This document shows positions 18,540 through 27,694 of a DNA stretch of 64,000 nt, one piece after another. Source of the DNA: Novosphingobium sp. Lineage in GTDB: Bacteria; Pseudomonadota; Alphaproteobacteria; Sphingomonadales; Sphingomonadaceae. How positions within the stretch are numbered: the first letter of the stretch is position 1; each line of letters begins with the position of its first letter. The translations under genes were made by a program, and so were the position numbers. Below the pieces are notes generated by a model. The model searched no databases. It saw nothing but the letters and a program-made list of their open reading frames with translations, and was not told the DNA's origin. The DNA lies in contig JAGHZR010000003.1 of NCBI GenBank assembly GCA_017745295.1, positions 62,001-126,000 of the forward strand, in the 5' to 3' direction.

Positions 18540-19559
18540 ATGCGAAGCAGGGGTGCGGCGATAGGGACGGTGCTGGCCGGGCTGTTCGGTCTGGGCGCGG
18601 CGACCAACGCAAGCGCAACGGCCAGCTGGGTTATCGCCGGCGGCGGTGATAAGCCCAACCGCGATCTCTGGGTCGTGGACGAGGCCTCGATCAGCGACAG
18701 TTCCGATCTCGTCGGCTTCCTCCAGACGTCGACGCAGGAGCAGCAGTCCGCCTACCTCAAGCAGATGCGGCGCAAGGGCAAGCTGAAAGAAGGCGAAGTC
18801 CGCGCCGGTCCCGATCCGCAGTTCGACATCCGCGTCGACGAAGTGTTCGAAAGCGCCGGAAAGCCGAACCGGATCATGTCGAAGTACCGGGTCAACTGCG
18901 CGCGGGGCACCGTTGGGACCCAGCACGGGCAGGTCCAGTGGCGCGATCGCAGGCCGGAGGACATGGCTGCCAAGGCCGCGCATGCCCCGGCCAGCTTCGG
19001 AGAATCGCAGCTGGTCAAGTTCGTCTGCAATCGCGGCAAGGACGCGCGCGACCGCAATCCGGCGAAGACCTCGCCGCAGCTCGGGTTCCTGTTCATCGGC
19101 GAAACCGGGATGTCGCCCACCGACTTCATCTGGCAGCACTTGTGGGACGACGGCAAGCGCCCGGCCTTCACCTACAAGCCCAGCGCGGCCGAGATGGACG
19201 CCATCGAGAAGCGTCTGGAAAACAGTCTCGCCCGCGGCACGGCTCTGGCGGGGCAAGTGATCGATTCCCACCAGCGCAGCGCCAATCGCGCCGGTCGCAA
19301 TACACTGATGGAGACCTGGATCGGCAAGGCGGAGCGGGACTTCACCGGGTCCTGGGGCGCGCCCGACCGGTTCGTGGACGCCTATGGCGGCGTGCGGACG
19401 CTCTATTACCGCAAGGGCTACGTCAATCGCGGCAGCAACGTCTACGGGCAGGTGCTCAGCGAGGACTACCACTGGTGCGACGTGACCGTGGAAGTTCAGA
19501 ACGGCGTGATCCGCGACTATTCCACCAGCGGCAACGAATGCGCCAAGCTGATCCGGTGA
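18540..19559 (+). CDS. Conserved exported protein of unknown function
   Basis: A 339-residue protein beginning with a signal peptide (G-T-V-L-A-G-L-F-G-L-G-A, cleavage near A-S-A). The mature part begins with a strand (A-S-W-V-I-A-G-G-G) followed by W-V-V-D, reminiscent of small surface-adhesin-like E-set proteins. No catalytic motif is visible. Four cysteines (in V-N-C-A, F-V-C-N, H-W-C-D and N-E-C-A) could form two disulphides. A purine-rich AGGAAGAAAGGGAA stretch precedes the ATG. The 109-bp gap upstream is AT-rich and carries the dyad CAATTT-TT-AAATTG, so it may have its own promoter. Confidence 0.6.
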   Translation: MRSRGAAIGTVLAGLFGLGAATNASATASWVIAGGGDKPNRDLWVVDEASISDSSDLVGFLQTSTQEQQSAYLKQMRRKGKLKEGEVRAGPDPQFDIRVDEVFESAGKPNRIMSKYRVNCARGTVGTQHGQVQWRDRRPEDMAAKAAHAPASFGESQLVKFVCNRGKDARDRNPAKTSPQLGFLFIGETGMSPTDFIWQHLWDDGKRPAFTYKPSAAEMDAIEKRLENSLARGTALAGQVIDSHQRSANRAGRNTLMETWIGKAERDFTGSWGAPDRFVDAYGGVRTLYYRKGYVNRGSNVYGQVLSEDYHWCDVTVEVQNGVIRDYSTSGNECAKLIR

Positions 19560-19565
19560 TCGGCC

Positions 19566-20981
19566 TTAACCCTTGATCGGGGCCGAAGCGGCCCGGTCCA
19601 TGGCGATGCGCAGGGTTTCCTCCACGCGCGCACTGTCCGACTGGGCCACGTTGAAGCGCATGAACGGCGCCGCCGATTGCGAGGGGCTGAAGACGTTCCC
19701 CGGCGCCAGCACGAGGCCGAGGTCCATCGCGTGGCGTGCGACTTCGGCGGAATCAAGCCCGTCCGGCAGGCGGCACCAGAGGTAGAAACCGCCGCGCGGC
19801 AGGGTCCACGGCACGATCCCGAGGCGCGCCAGCCGCTCTGTCGTGCGCTCCTGCGCGCGGGCGAGCTTCTGGCGCAGTTCCGCCATGTGCTTGCGATAGC
19901 TGCCGCCGGTCAGGACATCGGCGACGGCTTCCGCCGCCACCGGGCTGGGGCCGCCGAAACTCGTCGCCACCTGAAGGTCCACCAGCCCCTCGATCCAGTC
20001 GGCGCGCCCGGCGATATAGCCGCAGCGGAGCGAGGCGGAGAGGGTCTTGGAGAAGCTGCCGACCCGGATCACCCGGTCCAGCCCGTCGAGCACGGCGAGG
20101 CGCGGAGAGGGCGAGGGTTCGAAGTCGGCGAAGATGTCGTCCTCGACGATCATCATGTCGTGGGCGGCAGCGGCGCGCAGGATGCGGTGGGCGACCGGGG
20201 CGGCGATCGTGGTGCCCGTGGGATTGTGCAGCGCGGAATTGGTGAGGTAGAGCCGGGGCTTGTGGGCCTGTAGCGCCGCTTCGAACGCGGCCATGTCCGG
20301 GCCTGTGCGGGTATAGGGCACGCCGACCAGTTCGACGCGGTGGGCGCGCAGCAGGGCCTGGAAATTGAAGTAGCCCGGATCGTCGACCAGCACCGTGTCG
20401 CCGGGGCTGAGCAGGAAGCGGCAGACGAGGTCGATCGACTGGGTGCCCGAGCCGGTGAGCAGCAACTGGTCCGCGCCCGCCGCGATCCCCTCTTCGGCAA
20501 AACGGGCCAGCAGCAGGCGGCGCAGCGCCTGGGAGCCGCGCGTGGTGCCGTAGTTGGAGAGCAGCATGTCGTCGGCGCGCGCCAGCGACCGCAGGCTCTT
20601 GCGGATCGCGGCATGGGGCATCCACTCGGCCGGGAGCCAGCCGCAGCCGGGCATCTCGACCGAGAGATCGGCGTCCAGCGATTGCCGCGAGACCCAGAAC
20701 GGATCGACCGCGCGGTCTCGGCGCGGCCCCATTTCGGCGAGCGGAATCGGCGGCAGACGGCTGTCGGCGACATAGAAGCCCGAGCCGGGACGCGCCCGGA
20801 TCGTCCCCTCCGCCGCCAGCCGGTCATAGGCTTCGACGATGGTGGAGGGGGAAACCTTCATCGCGGCGGCAAAGCCCCGCACGGAGGGCAGGCGGTCCCC
20901 GGTGCCGAGCGTGCGGGCGGCGATCTTCGCGCGGATCGCGTCGGCGACTTCCTCGGTGCGGGTCTTCGGGCGGGGCGGCAT
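19566..20981 (-). CDS. MocR/PdxR-type regulator: GntR helix-turn-helix fused to aminotransferase fold
   Basis: A 471-residue fusion: a GntR winged helix at residues ~5-75 (L-P-S-V-R-G-F-A-A-A-M-K-V-S-P-S-T-I), then a fold-type I PLP aminotransferase-like domain with the PLP lysine in S-F-S-K-T-L and the N-P-T-G motif. MocR proteins sense PLP or an amino compound and usually control a divergent gene. Here that is the EamA exporter 128 bp away. ATG 20981 begins just before the GntR domain; the frame runs on to 21122, overlapping the divergent gene. Confidence 0.85.
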   Translation of the reverse strand: MPPRPKTRTEEVADAIRAKIAARTLGTGDRLPSVRGFAAAMKVSPSTIVEAYDRLAAEGTIRARPGSGFYVADSRLPPIPLAEMGPRRDRAVDPFWVSRQSLDADLSVEMPGCGWLPAEWMPHAAIRKSLRSLARADDMLLSNYGTTRGSQALRRLLLARFAEEGIAAGADQLLLTGSGTQSIDLVCRFLLSPGDTVLVDDPGYFNFQALLRAHRVELVGVPYTRTGPDMAAFEAALQAHKPRLYLTNSALHNPTGTTIAAPVAHRILRAAAAHDMMIVEDDIFADFEPSPSPRLAVLDGLDRVIRVGSFSKTLSASLRCGYIAGRADWIEGLVDLQVATSFGGPSPVAAEAVADVLTGGSYRKHMAELRQKLARAQERTTERLARLGIVPWTLPRGGFYLWCRLPDGLDSAEVARHAMDLGLVLAPGNVFSPSQSAAPFMRFNVAQSDSARVEETLRIAMDRAASAPIKG

Positions 20982-21013
20982 GGGCTTCCGAAAGATCGTA
21001 CTGGGCAACGTAC

Positions 21014-21039
21014 CCATACGGTTTGACGATATTGTATGG
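21014..21039. promoter_or_regulatory. Inverted repeat between MocR and EamA genes
   Basis: CCATAC (21014-21019) and GTATGG (21034-21039) are inverted around 14 bases. TTGACG at 21023-21028 lies inside and could be a plus-strand -35, but no well-spaced -10 follows. It is a likely site for the divergent MocR protein. Confidence 0.35.
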
Positions 21040-21109
21040 TATCGTGCCTGTCGCTGCCAGCGCTTTTTCCGCAAGGGGCGTCTCGTTGAAGTGTCGAAAA
21101 CGGGACAAT

Positions 21110-21985
21110 ATGGAAAAGGCATCGTTGGGTTGGAAGTCGTCGGGCTGGGGTTCGGGCCTTCTGGGCGTCATCATCTTCAGCGGTTCGCTGCCCGCGACGC
21201 GATTGGCGGTGGCGGATTTCACGCCGCTTTTCGTCACGTCGGCGCGGGCGGTGATCGCCGCGCTGCTGGGCGCGGTGTTCCTGGCGGCCCTGCGACAGAA
21301 GCGTCCGGACCGCGCCGATCTCGGCTCGCTGGCGATCGTCGCGGCGGGCGTCGTCGTCGGGTTCCCGCTGCTGACGGGGATTGCCCTGCAACATATCACC
21401 GCCGCCCATTCGGTAGTCTTCATCGGCCTGCTGCCGCTGGCGACCGCGATCTTCGGCGTGCTGCGCGCCGGGGAGAGGCCGAAACCGGCGTTCTGGCTGT
21501 TCTCGACGGTCGGCGCAGCCACCGTTGCCGGGTTCGCCTTGTTTCAGGGCAGCGGCGCCTCGCTCACGGGAGACCTGCTCATGGTGGCCGCGATCCTGCT
21601 CTGCGGGCTGGGCTATGCCGAAGGGGCCAGCCTGTCGCGCCGCCTTGGCGGCTGGCAGGTCATCACCTGGGCGCTGGTGCTGGCGCTGCCGGTCATGGCG
21701 GTGATCGCTGCCCTGACGATGCCGCAGGGCATGGCCGGGATCGGTTGGCGGGCCTGCGCGGGGCTGGCCTATGTCTCGGTGTTCTCGATGCTGATCGGCT
21801 TCGTGTTCTGGTATCGCGGGCTGGCGATGGGGAGCGTGGCCGGGGTTGGCCAGTTGCAGCTGCTCCAGCCGTTCATGGGCCTGCTGCTGGCGGGCGCGGT
21901 GCTGGGAGAGCCGGTGGGCTGGACGATGGTGCTCTCCACCGTGGTCGTAATCTTCTGCGTTGCGGGAGCACGGCGCTTTTCCTGA
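21110..21985 (+). CDS. EamA/DMT-family transporter
   Basis: A 291-residue membrane protein with about ten hydrophobic helices arranged as two five-helix repeats, typical of the EamA (DMT) superfamily that exports amino acids and other small metabolites. Visible family features are the early P-A-T-R-L-A-V-A-D-F-T-P segment and the late L-Q-P-F-M-G-L-L-L-A-G-A-V-L-G-E-P motif. Divergence from a MocR regulator suggests induction by an amine or amino acid. ATG 21110 is chosen over upstream starts at 21023 because the transmembrane core begins after it. Confidence 0.82.
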   Translation: MEKASLGWKSSGWGSGLLGVIIFSGSLPATRLAVADFTPLFVTSARAVIAALLGAVFLAALRQKRPDRADLGSLAIVAAGVVVGFPLLTGIALQHITAAHSVVFIGLLPLATAIFGVLRAGERPKPAFWLFSTVGAATVAGFALFQGSGASLTGDLLMVAAILLCGLGYAEGASLSRRLGGWQVITWALVLALPVMAVIAALTMPQGMAGIGWRACAGLAYVSVFSMLIGFVFWYRGLAMGSVAGVGQLQLLQPFMGLLLAGAVLGEPVGWTMVLSTVVVIFCVAGARRFS

Positions 21986-22111
21986 GGCGGTTCCTTGCGA
22001 ATGACACTTGCTGTCATGGGTTGGATGCGATTGCTGATTTTATTTGAGCGTTGTCTAATTTGTCGTTAGCCTGCCTTTCCAGAAACCGGCATTCGCAAAG
22101 CAGGAACCCCG

Positions 22112-23317
22112 ATGAAGCCCTCCCTTCTTTCCGGCACGACGCTTCTGGCACTGGCGTTCGTGGTCTCTGCGCCGACGGCTCGGGCGCGCGACGCATATCC
22201 GGCCAACGAAGCCGAGATGACTGCCGCGGTGGCGGCGCTTGGCGAAACGATGGGCCGGGCGGAAAAGCTCGAAACCCAGGGCCGGATCGTGGAGGCGGAG
22301 CCGCTTTGGCGCGATGCCCTGGCGCAGCGCCAGCGCCTGCTGGGAGACCGCGATCCGCTGCTGGCCACGGGCATGGACCGGCTTGCCCGCAATATCGAGA
22401 TTCAGGGCGATTACCGGAGGGCCGAGCCGCTGCGCCGTTCCGCGCTGGCCTTGCGCGAGGCGAATCCCGGCGAGATCGACGATCTGGTTGATGCCTGTAC
22501 CGCGCTGGGTAACAACCTGTCGCGGCAGGGCCAGCTGTCCGAGGGGGCGGCGCTGAACTACCGGGCCCTGGAGCTGCTGCGCAAGGCTGGCAAGGCGGAA
22601 GGTCCCGAGGCGGCCAAGGCGCTCTCCGGCGTCGGCCTGACGCTGAACCGGCAGGGGAGGTTCGCGGAAGCCGAGCCGTTCTATCGCCGCGCGCTGGACA
22701 TCCGCCGCAAAGCTTTCGGAGAAGACGATCTCGACACCGCGACCAGCTACAACAACCTCGCCACCGCGCTCAGCGGGCAGGGCCGTTATGACGATGCCGA
22801 AGACCTGCTGCTCAACGCGATGACGATCCGCGAGAGGAACGGCACCGTCCCGTCACTGGAGGCGGAGAGCATCTCGAACGTGGCGATCAATCTCGACCGG
22901 CGCAAGCAGCACGCCAAGGCGGCGATCCTGCACCGCCTGGCCATCAACAAGTGGGCGAAAGTGTTCGGCGCCGACCATGTGCTGACCTCTGTCGGTTACA
23001 ACGGTCTCGGCATGAGCTATTTCCTGCAAGGGCAATTCGCCCTTGCCGCCGTCGAGTTCGACCGGGCGCTGGAACTGCGCAAGGCCGCGCTGGGCAGCGA
23101 CAACCCCGAAGTGGCGGAAAGCTACGGCAATCTCGGCATGGCCGAGCGCGCCATGGGCCACGAGGCGAGCGGCATGCGCCTGCTGCGCACCGCGCTGGAG
23201 ATCGACTTGCGCACGATCGGCCCGGACCATCCCGATACCAGGGCAGTGCGCGCCGCGATCGACAGCCCTGCGCCCCAGCCCTCCGAACAGCCGATGATCG
23301 TCACTCAGTCCGACTGA
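22112..23317 (+). CDS. Exported tetratricopeptide-repeat protein
   Basis: A 401-residue protein with a signal peptide (L-L-A-L-A-F-V-V-S-A, cleavage near A-R-A) followed by seven or so kinesin-light-chain-like TPRs of ~42 residues. These show as repeated A-E-P-L/F-Y-R-R-A-L and T-A-T-S-Y-N-N-L-A-T-A-L patterns. TPRs mediate protein contacts, so this is a periplasmic scaffold of unknown partner. Its last codons are shared with the 3' end of the convergent CBS-domain gene through a perfect palindrome; both proteins end in T-Q-S-D. Confidence 0.78.
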   Translation: MKPSLLSGTTLLALAFVVSAPTARARDAYPANEAEMTAAVAALGETMGRAEKLETQGRIVEAEPLWRDALAQRQRLLGDRDPLLATGMDRLARNIEIQGDYRRAEPLRRSALALREANPGEIDDLVDACTALGNNLSRQGQLSEGAALNYRALELLRKAGKAEGPEAAKALSGVGLTLNRQGRFAEAEPFYRRALDIRRKAFGEDDLDTATSYNNLATALSGQGRYDDAEDLLLNAMTIRERNGTVPSLEAESISNVAINLDRRKQHAKAAILHRLAINKWAKVFGADHVLTSVGYNGLGMSYFLQGQFALAAVEFDRALELRKAALGSDNPEVAESYGNLGMAERAMGHEASGMRLLRTALEIDLRTIGPDHPDTRAVRAAIDSPAPQPSEQPMIVTQSD

Positions 23318-23321
23318 GTGA
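23301..23321. repeat. 21-bp perfect palindrome spanning two convergent stop codons
   Basis: TCACTCAGTC and GACTGAGTGA are perfect arms around a single C. The plus-strand stop (23315-23317) and minus-strand stop (23305-23307) lie inside it symmetrically, so the coding ends are mirror images. The dyad could also act as a bidirectional transcription stop. Confidence 0.85.
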
Positions 23322-24615
23322 TCGGCCTACTGACCAGGAACTTGTCGATGCGGCGCCCGTCGAGGTCGACGACCTCGAAGCGCCAGCCGTCATGGACGAA
23401 GCTCTCGCCGACCTGGGGCCAGTGCCCGAACTGTTCGAGCGCGAAGCCCGCCACCGTGTGATAATCGATATCTCCGGCAGGCGGGCGCCAGCCGAGGCTG
23501 CGGTAGGCCTCGTGGATCGGCATCAGGCCGTCGATCAGCAGCGAGCCGTCCTCTCGCACCGTGATCGAGGGATCCTCGCCCTCGGTCTCGGCGAGTTCAC
23601 CGGCCAGGGCTTCCAGCAGGTCGGTCTGGGTGACAATCCCTTCGATCCCGCCATATTCATTGACGACGATCGAGAGGCGCACCGGCGACGTCTTGAAGTG
23701 GTCCAGCAGTTTCAGGATCGGCGTCGCCTCGTGGACGACATGCGGCTTGGTGACGGCCGCCTCGGGATCGAGCGGCTTGCCGTCGAGCACCTGATCGAGC
23801 AGGTCCTTCTTCAGTACCATGCCCACGAGCTGGTCGATATCGCCGCGCGCGACCAGAAGCTGTTCGTGGGAAGAGTCGCGCAGGACCGTCAGGGTTTCCT
23901 CGGCGCTGTCCTCCAGGTCGATCCAGTCGAGATCGACGCGCGGCGTCATGATGTCGCCCACCCGCCGCTCGCCGAGCGTGAAGAGGCGCTGCGCCACTTC
24001 CTGCTGCGCATCGTGGAGCAGTCCGGCCTCGTGGCTGGCGGCGACCAGCAGCTTGAGCTCCTCGGGCGAGTGCAGCGATTCTTCGGTCGCTCCCGGCTGG
24101 AGACCGGCGAGCCGCAGGACGAGATTGCCGAGACCGTTCAGCCCGGCGATCGCCGGGCGCAGCACGAACAGAAACAGTCCCAGCGGCCGGACCACCCAGA
24201 GCGCCGTCCGTTCGCTGCGCTGGAGCGCGAGGCTCTTGGGCGCGAGTTCGCCCAGCACGATGTGCAGCGCCGTGATCACCACGAAGGACACCGCGACGGC
24301 GATGCCGTGCGAACTGACGGTCGCCACGCTTTCCGGCCAGGAACCCAGCAGCGGCTCGATCAGATGGGCCAGTGCCGGTTCGCCGATCCAGCCCAGCGCC
24401 AGCGAGGAAATGGTGATGCCGAGCTGGGTCGCCGCCAGGTTCGCGTCGAGATTGTCGACGGCGCGCTGGAGCGTCTTCGCATTCATCCGCCCCGCATTGA
24501 CGAGTTCCGCCACGCGGCTGCGGCGCACCGCCACCAGGGAGAACTCGGCCGCGACGAAGAAGCCGTTCGCGGCGACGAGGATGAGGACGGCAAGAATGCC
24601 AAGAAGCGGGGACAT
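23305..24615 (-). CDS. CNNM/CorC-HlyC family membrane protein with CBS domains
   Basis: A 436-residue protein: a DUF21 (CNNM) transmembrane domain at ~1-195 (N-G-F-F-V-A-A-E-F-S-L-V), a CBS pair at ~215-340 (D-I-M-T-P-R-V-D-L-D, and Y-G-G-I-E-G-I-V-T), and a C-terminal CorC_HlyC domain (Y-H-T-V-A-G-F-A-L). Such proteins take part in magnesium/cobalt efflux; the old name hemolysin is historical. Its end overlaps the TPR gene by 13 bases in convergent orientation. The LacI gene lies upstream on the same strand, separated by 55 bp. Confidence 0.87.
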   Translation of the reverse strand: MSPLLGILAVLILVAANGFFVAAEFSLVAVRRSRVAELVNAGRMNAKTLQRAVDNLDANLAATQLGITISSLALGWIGEPALAHLIEPLLGSWPESVATVSSHGIAVAVSFVVITALHIVLGELAPKSLALQRSERTALWVVRPLGLFLFVLRPAIAGLNGLGNLVLRLAGLQPGATEESLHSPEELKLLVAASHEAGLLHDAQQEVAQRLFTLGERRVGDIMTPRVDLDWIDLEDSAEETLTVLRDSSHEQLLVARGDIDQLVGMVLKKDLLDQVLDGKPLDPEAAVTKPHVVHEATPILKLLDHFKTSPVRLSIVVNEYGGIEGIVTQTDLLEALAGELAETEGEDPSITVREDGSLLIDGLMPIHEAYRSLGWRPPAGDIDYHTVAGFALEQFGHWPQVGESFVHDGWRFEVVDLDGRRIDKFLVSRPITQSD

Positions 24616-24670
24616 GGGGTTCCTTGTGACAGTAGGGAGGACGTACAGGCGCTGACGGCTGTTGCGGGCG

Positions 24671-25723
24671 TCAGTGCATCAGGGCGATGGCGTCCGATTG
24701 CCTGCGGACGAGTTCGAAGGGCAGGCGCAGCCGTTCCGGGCGATGCGGCGTCCCGGGATCGTCGGGCCAGAGCCGCTGGCAGAGCAGGGCCATGGCATTG
24801 CGGCTCATGTCCCGGATCGGCTGGCGGATCGTCGTCAGGCTGGGCCAGATCGCAGCGGCCAGCGGGGTATCGTCGAAACCGCAGATCGACAGTTCGCCCG
24901 GCACGTTGATCCGCCGCTGATGGGCAATGGTGATGGCGGCGGCGGCCATGTCGTCGTTGCAGGCGAAGATTGCGGTCGGCCGTTCGGGCAGTGACAGCAG
25001 GGCTTCGGCCGCGGTCAGCCCGGAGCGATAGGAAAAGTCGCCCGAGGCGATGAGTTCCTCTTCCGGCGCCAGATCGTGCGCGGCAAGCGCTTCGAGATAA
25101 CCCTGGCGGCGGCGCGTGCTGCTGCGGTGGCGGCTGTTGCCGCCGATGAAGCCGATCCGGCGATGGCCCAAGGCAATCAGGTGGCCGGTCATCTCGTAGG
25201 CGGCGCGCCGGTCGTCGGTGGAGATCGAGGCGATGCCCTCGCGTTCCTCGTCGGGGACCACGGCGACGACGGCGATCCCGGCGGCTTCGAGGCCGCTCAG
25301 CAGTTCCGGCCAGTCGCAGAGCGGCGCCGCCAGGATCACCCCGGCGACATGGGCATCGGCGACCTGTGCCACCAGATCTTCCGCGGAAGGGGTGGGCGGG
25401 CACTGCTCGACGGTCAGATGGACGTTGCGCTCCGGCGCTTCGTTCAGCGCGCCCAGCAGCAGTTCGCCGAGATAGGCGGAGGTCATGCTCTCGCTGTGGA
25501 GCAGGGCGATCCGCCGCGACGTGCGGCCCGCCAGCATGCGGGCCGACGGGTTCGGCACATAGCCCAGCTCGGCCACCGCCTTTTCCACGGCCTCCCGCGC
25601 CTTGGCGCTGACTCGTGGTTTGCCGTTCAGCGCGCGCGATACGGTCATTGCGGAAACGCCAGCCAGTTCCGCGACATCATGAAGGGTCGGCAGCTTGTGC
25701 TTGCCGTCGTCGTTTCTGAGCAT
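24671..25723 (-). CDS. LacI-family transcriptional regulator
   Basis: A 350-residue repressor with the N-terminal LacI helix-turn-helix (T-L-H-D-V-A-E-L-A-G-V-S-A-M-T-V-S-R-A-L-N, residues ~13-33) and the hinge N-P-S-A-R-M-L. The rest is a sugar-binding periplasmic-protein fold with F-A-C-N-D-D-M-A and G-F-D-D-T-P. Its ligand is probably a carbohydrate. No sugar gene is adjacent: the downstream gene is the CBS protein and the divergent gene is NDH-2. The LacI-type palindrome before the LamG gene 11 kb away is a candidate target. Confidence 0.88.
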   Translation of the reverse strand: MLRNDDGKHKLPTLHDVAELAGVSAMTVSRALNGKPRVSAKAREAVEKAVAELGYVPNPSARMLAGRTSRRIALLHSESMTSAYLGELLLGALNEAPERNVHLTVEQCPPTPSAEDLVAQVADAHVAGVILAAPLCDWPELLSGLEAAGIAVVAVVPDEEREGIASISTDDRRAAYEMTGHLIALGHRRIGFIGGNSRHRSSTRRRQGYLEALAAHDLAPEEELIASGDFSYRSGLTAAEALLSLPERPTAIFACNDDMAAAAITIAHQRRINVPGELSICGFDDTPLAAAIWPSLTTIRQPIRDMSRNAMALLCQRLWPDDPGTPHRPERLRLPFELVRRQSDAIALMH

Positions 25724-25925
25724 CGTACCTCAGCATTTAGCGCAAGTGCGGCGCAGGTAAACGGTTGATGTCGGATTTACGGGCTATCGACGCGGGCCGG
25801 GCTTTCGGAATATACCTTATAAGCGACTGACGGCCTCTTGTGCAGTGCAGCATAGTGTTTCAAATGCGGCTGGGGCGCGGAAAGGTTTCGAGACCGGACC
25901 GCAATGAATTGCAAGGAGCATCAAG

Positions 25926-27275
25926 GTGGCCCAGGAACCGATCCCCGCACCCGGCGGCCTGCCGGGGACCAAGACCCAGATCGTGATCGTCGGCGGCGGT
26001 GCGGCGGGGCTTGAACTGGCGGCGAAACTGGGTTCGCATTACGGCCGCAAGCACCACGACATCATCCTTGTCGATTGCACCCGCACCCATATCTGGAAGC
26101 CGCTGTTGCACGAGGTGGCCACCGGTTCGCTGGACGCCAATCTCGACGAAGTGGGCTATCGCAGCCACTGCCATCGTTTCGGCTACCGTTATTTCTACGG
26201 CACGCTGGCCGGGATCGACCGCGAGAACCGCCGCGTCCGCCTTGCGCCGATCAACGACGAGAAGGGCCGCGAGGTCATCGCCGCGCACGAGATCCGCTAC
26301 GACTACCTCGTGCTGGCCTTCGGCTCGGTCACCAACGACTTCGGCACGCCGGGCGTGGCGGAGAACTGCACGTTCCTCGACAGCCGCGACCAGGCCGACC
26401 GCTTCCGCGACAAGCTGCTCGACCAGTGCCTGCGCGTCTCGCGCACGTTGGCGGACAATCCCGCCGGCGACGCGCGGGTGCGGATCGCCATCGTCGGAGC
26501 CGGCGCCACCGGCGTCGAACTGGCGGCGGAACTGTTCAATGCGGCCGATGCGCTCGGTTACTACGGGCTGGAAGTGTTCGATCGCAGCCGTCTGGAAGTG
26601 ACGCTGATCGAGGCCGGTCCGCGCATCCTGCCCGCCCTGCCGGAGCGGCTGGCGGCGGCGGCCCGCGCCGAACTGGAGACGCTGGGCGTGCGCGTCCTGG
26701 TCGATACGCCGGTGGTGGAATCGACCGCGGAAGGCATGGTCATGCGCTCGGGCGAGCGGATCGATGCGGACTTGCAGGTCTGGGCGGCGGGCGTGAAGGC
26801 CAAGCCGATCGCGGACGGCCTCGACGGGCTGGAACTGGCGCGCTCGGGTCAGGTCGTGGTGCGCCCGACGCTCCAGAGCGAGACCGACGAGCGCGTCTTC
26901 GCCATCGGCGACTGCGCCTTCTGCAAGCTGCCCGGCAGCGAACGCCCGGTGCCGCCGCGCGCGCAGGCGGCGCACCAGATGGCCGATACCGCCTTCGCCA
27001 ATCTCAAGCGCCTGATGGCGGGCAAGCCGCTGGTGGACTTCGTCTACAAGGACCATGGCTCGCTGGTCTCGCTGAGCCGTTTCTCGACGGTGGGGACGCT
27101 GATGGGCAACCTCGTCGGCGGGCGCATGGCGGTGGAAGGCCGCATGGCGCGCTTCATCTACCTCTCGCTTTACCGCATGCACCTCCTGGCGATCCACGGC
27201 TGGATCAAGGGGTCGGCGATGATCGTCATCAGCCACATGAACCGCATCGTCCGGCCCCGGCTCAAGCTGCACTGA
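25926..27275 (+). CDS. Type II NADH dehydrogenase (NDH-2) family FAD oxidoreductase
   Basis: A 449-residue enzyme that passes electrons from NADH to quinone without pumping protons. The FAD Rossmann motif is V-G-G-G-A-A-G-L-E near residue 22, the NAD(P) motif V-G-A-G-A-T-G-V-E-L-A-A-E near 192, and the C-terminal FAD motif A-I-G-D-C-A. The hydrophobic/basic C-terminus (after ~residue 395) fits membrane attachment. GTG 25926 is preceded by AAGGAG. The upstream gap (25724-25925) separates it from the divergent LacI gene. Confidence 0.88.
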   Translation: MAQEPIPAPGGLPGTKTQIVIVGGGAAGLELAAKLGSHYGRKHHDIILVDCTRTHIWKPLLHEVATGSLDANLDEVGYRSHCHRFGYRYFYGTLAGIDRENRRVRLAPINDEKGREVIAAHEIRYDYLVLAFGSVTNDFGTPGVAENCTFLDSRDQADRFRDKLLDQCLRVSRTLADNPAGDARVRIAIVGAGATGVELAAELFNAADALGYYGLEVFDRSRLEVTLIEAGPRILPALPERLAAAARAELETLGVRVLVDTPVVESTAEGMVMRSGERIDADLQVWAAGVKAKPIADGLDGLELARSGQVVVRPTLQSETDERVFAIGDCAFCKLPGSERPVPPRAQAAHQMADTAFANLKRLMAGKPLVDFVYKDHGSLVSLSRFSTVGTLMGNLVGGRMAVEGRMARFIYLSLYRMHLLAIHGWIKGSAMIVISHMNRIVRPRLKLH

Positions 27276-27290
27276 GGAATCAGGGGAGAA

Positions 27291-27689
27291 TCAGGCGGGG
27301 ACGATCGTGAACGCGGGGTGGGCGGCGAAGATGTCCATCACGATGTCGAAATAGGTCGTTCCTCGTCCGGCAGCGAGCGCTACCAACTGTTCGGCGATGG
27401 GGCTGCCGTTGAACATCGGCCGCAGTTTCTGCCGTTCCTCCAGGAATCGGCACGTCGTTTCCGCACCCAGCGCGCTGCGGCTTGCGGCCATGTCCCGCCA
27501 GACGAGCGTCACGGCACCGATTCCCTGGACCGTACCGTAGCCGCCGTGGAGCAGGTCATCCAGGGCGTCGAGGCTCTCGCCCAGCTTCCAGTTTTCGCCC
27601 GCCATGAAGACGCGGTTGATCTCGTCGTAGAACGAGGGGATGCCGGTGATCCTGCCGCCTTCGATCACGAGGCGCTTGCGCTCGTCCAT
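27291..27689 (-). CDS. Barstar-family protein
   Basis: A 132-residue cytoplasmic protein matching the barstar pattern: V-I-E-G-G-R-I near the start, an F-Y-D-E-I helix, then L-G-E-S-L-D-A-L-D-D-L-L-H-G-G and V-T-L-V-W-R. Barstar inhibits barnase-type ribonucleases through the helix containing the acidic D-A-L-D-D. It is somewhat longer than the 90-residue archetype. It starts five bases after the RNase H-like gene ends, so the two are in one operon. No barnase gene is visible in the window. Confidence 0.75.
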   Translation of the reverse strand: MDERKRLVIEGGRITGIPSFYDEINRVFMAGENWKLGESLDALDDLLHGGYGTVQGIGAVTLVWRDMAASRSALGAETTCRFLEERQKLRPMFNGSPIAEQLVALAAGRGTTYFDIVMDIFAAHPAFTIVPA

Positions 27690-27694
27690 CGCCG

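Noticed and set aside
25755..25785. A CcpA-like word before the LacI and NDH-2 genes
   Set aside because: The dyad is too imperfect to call an operator.
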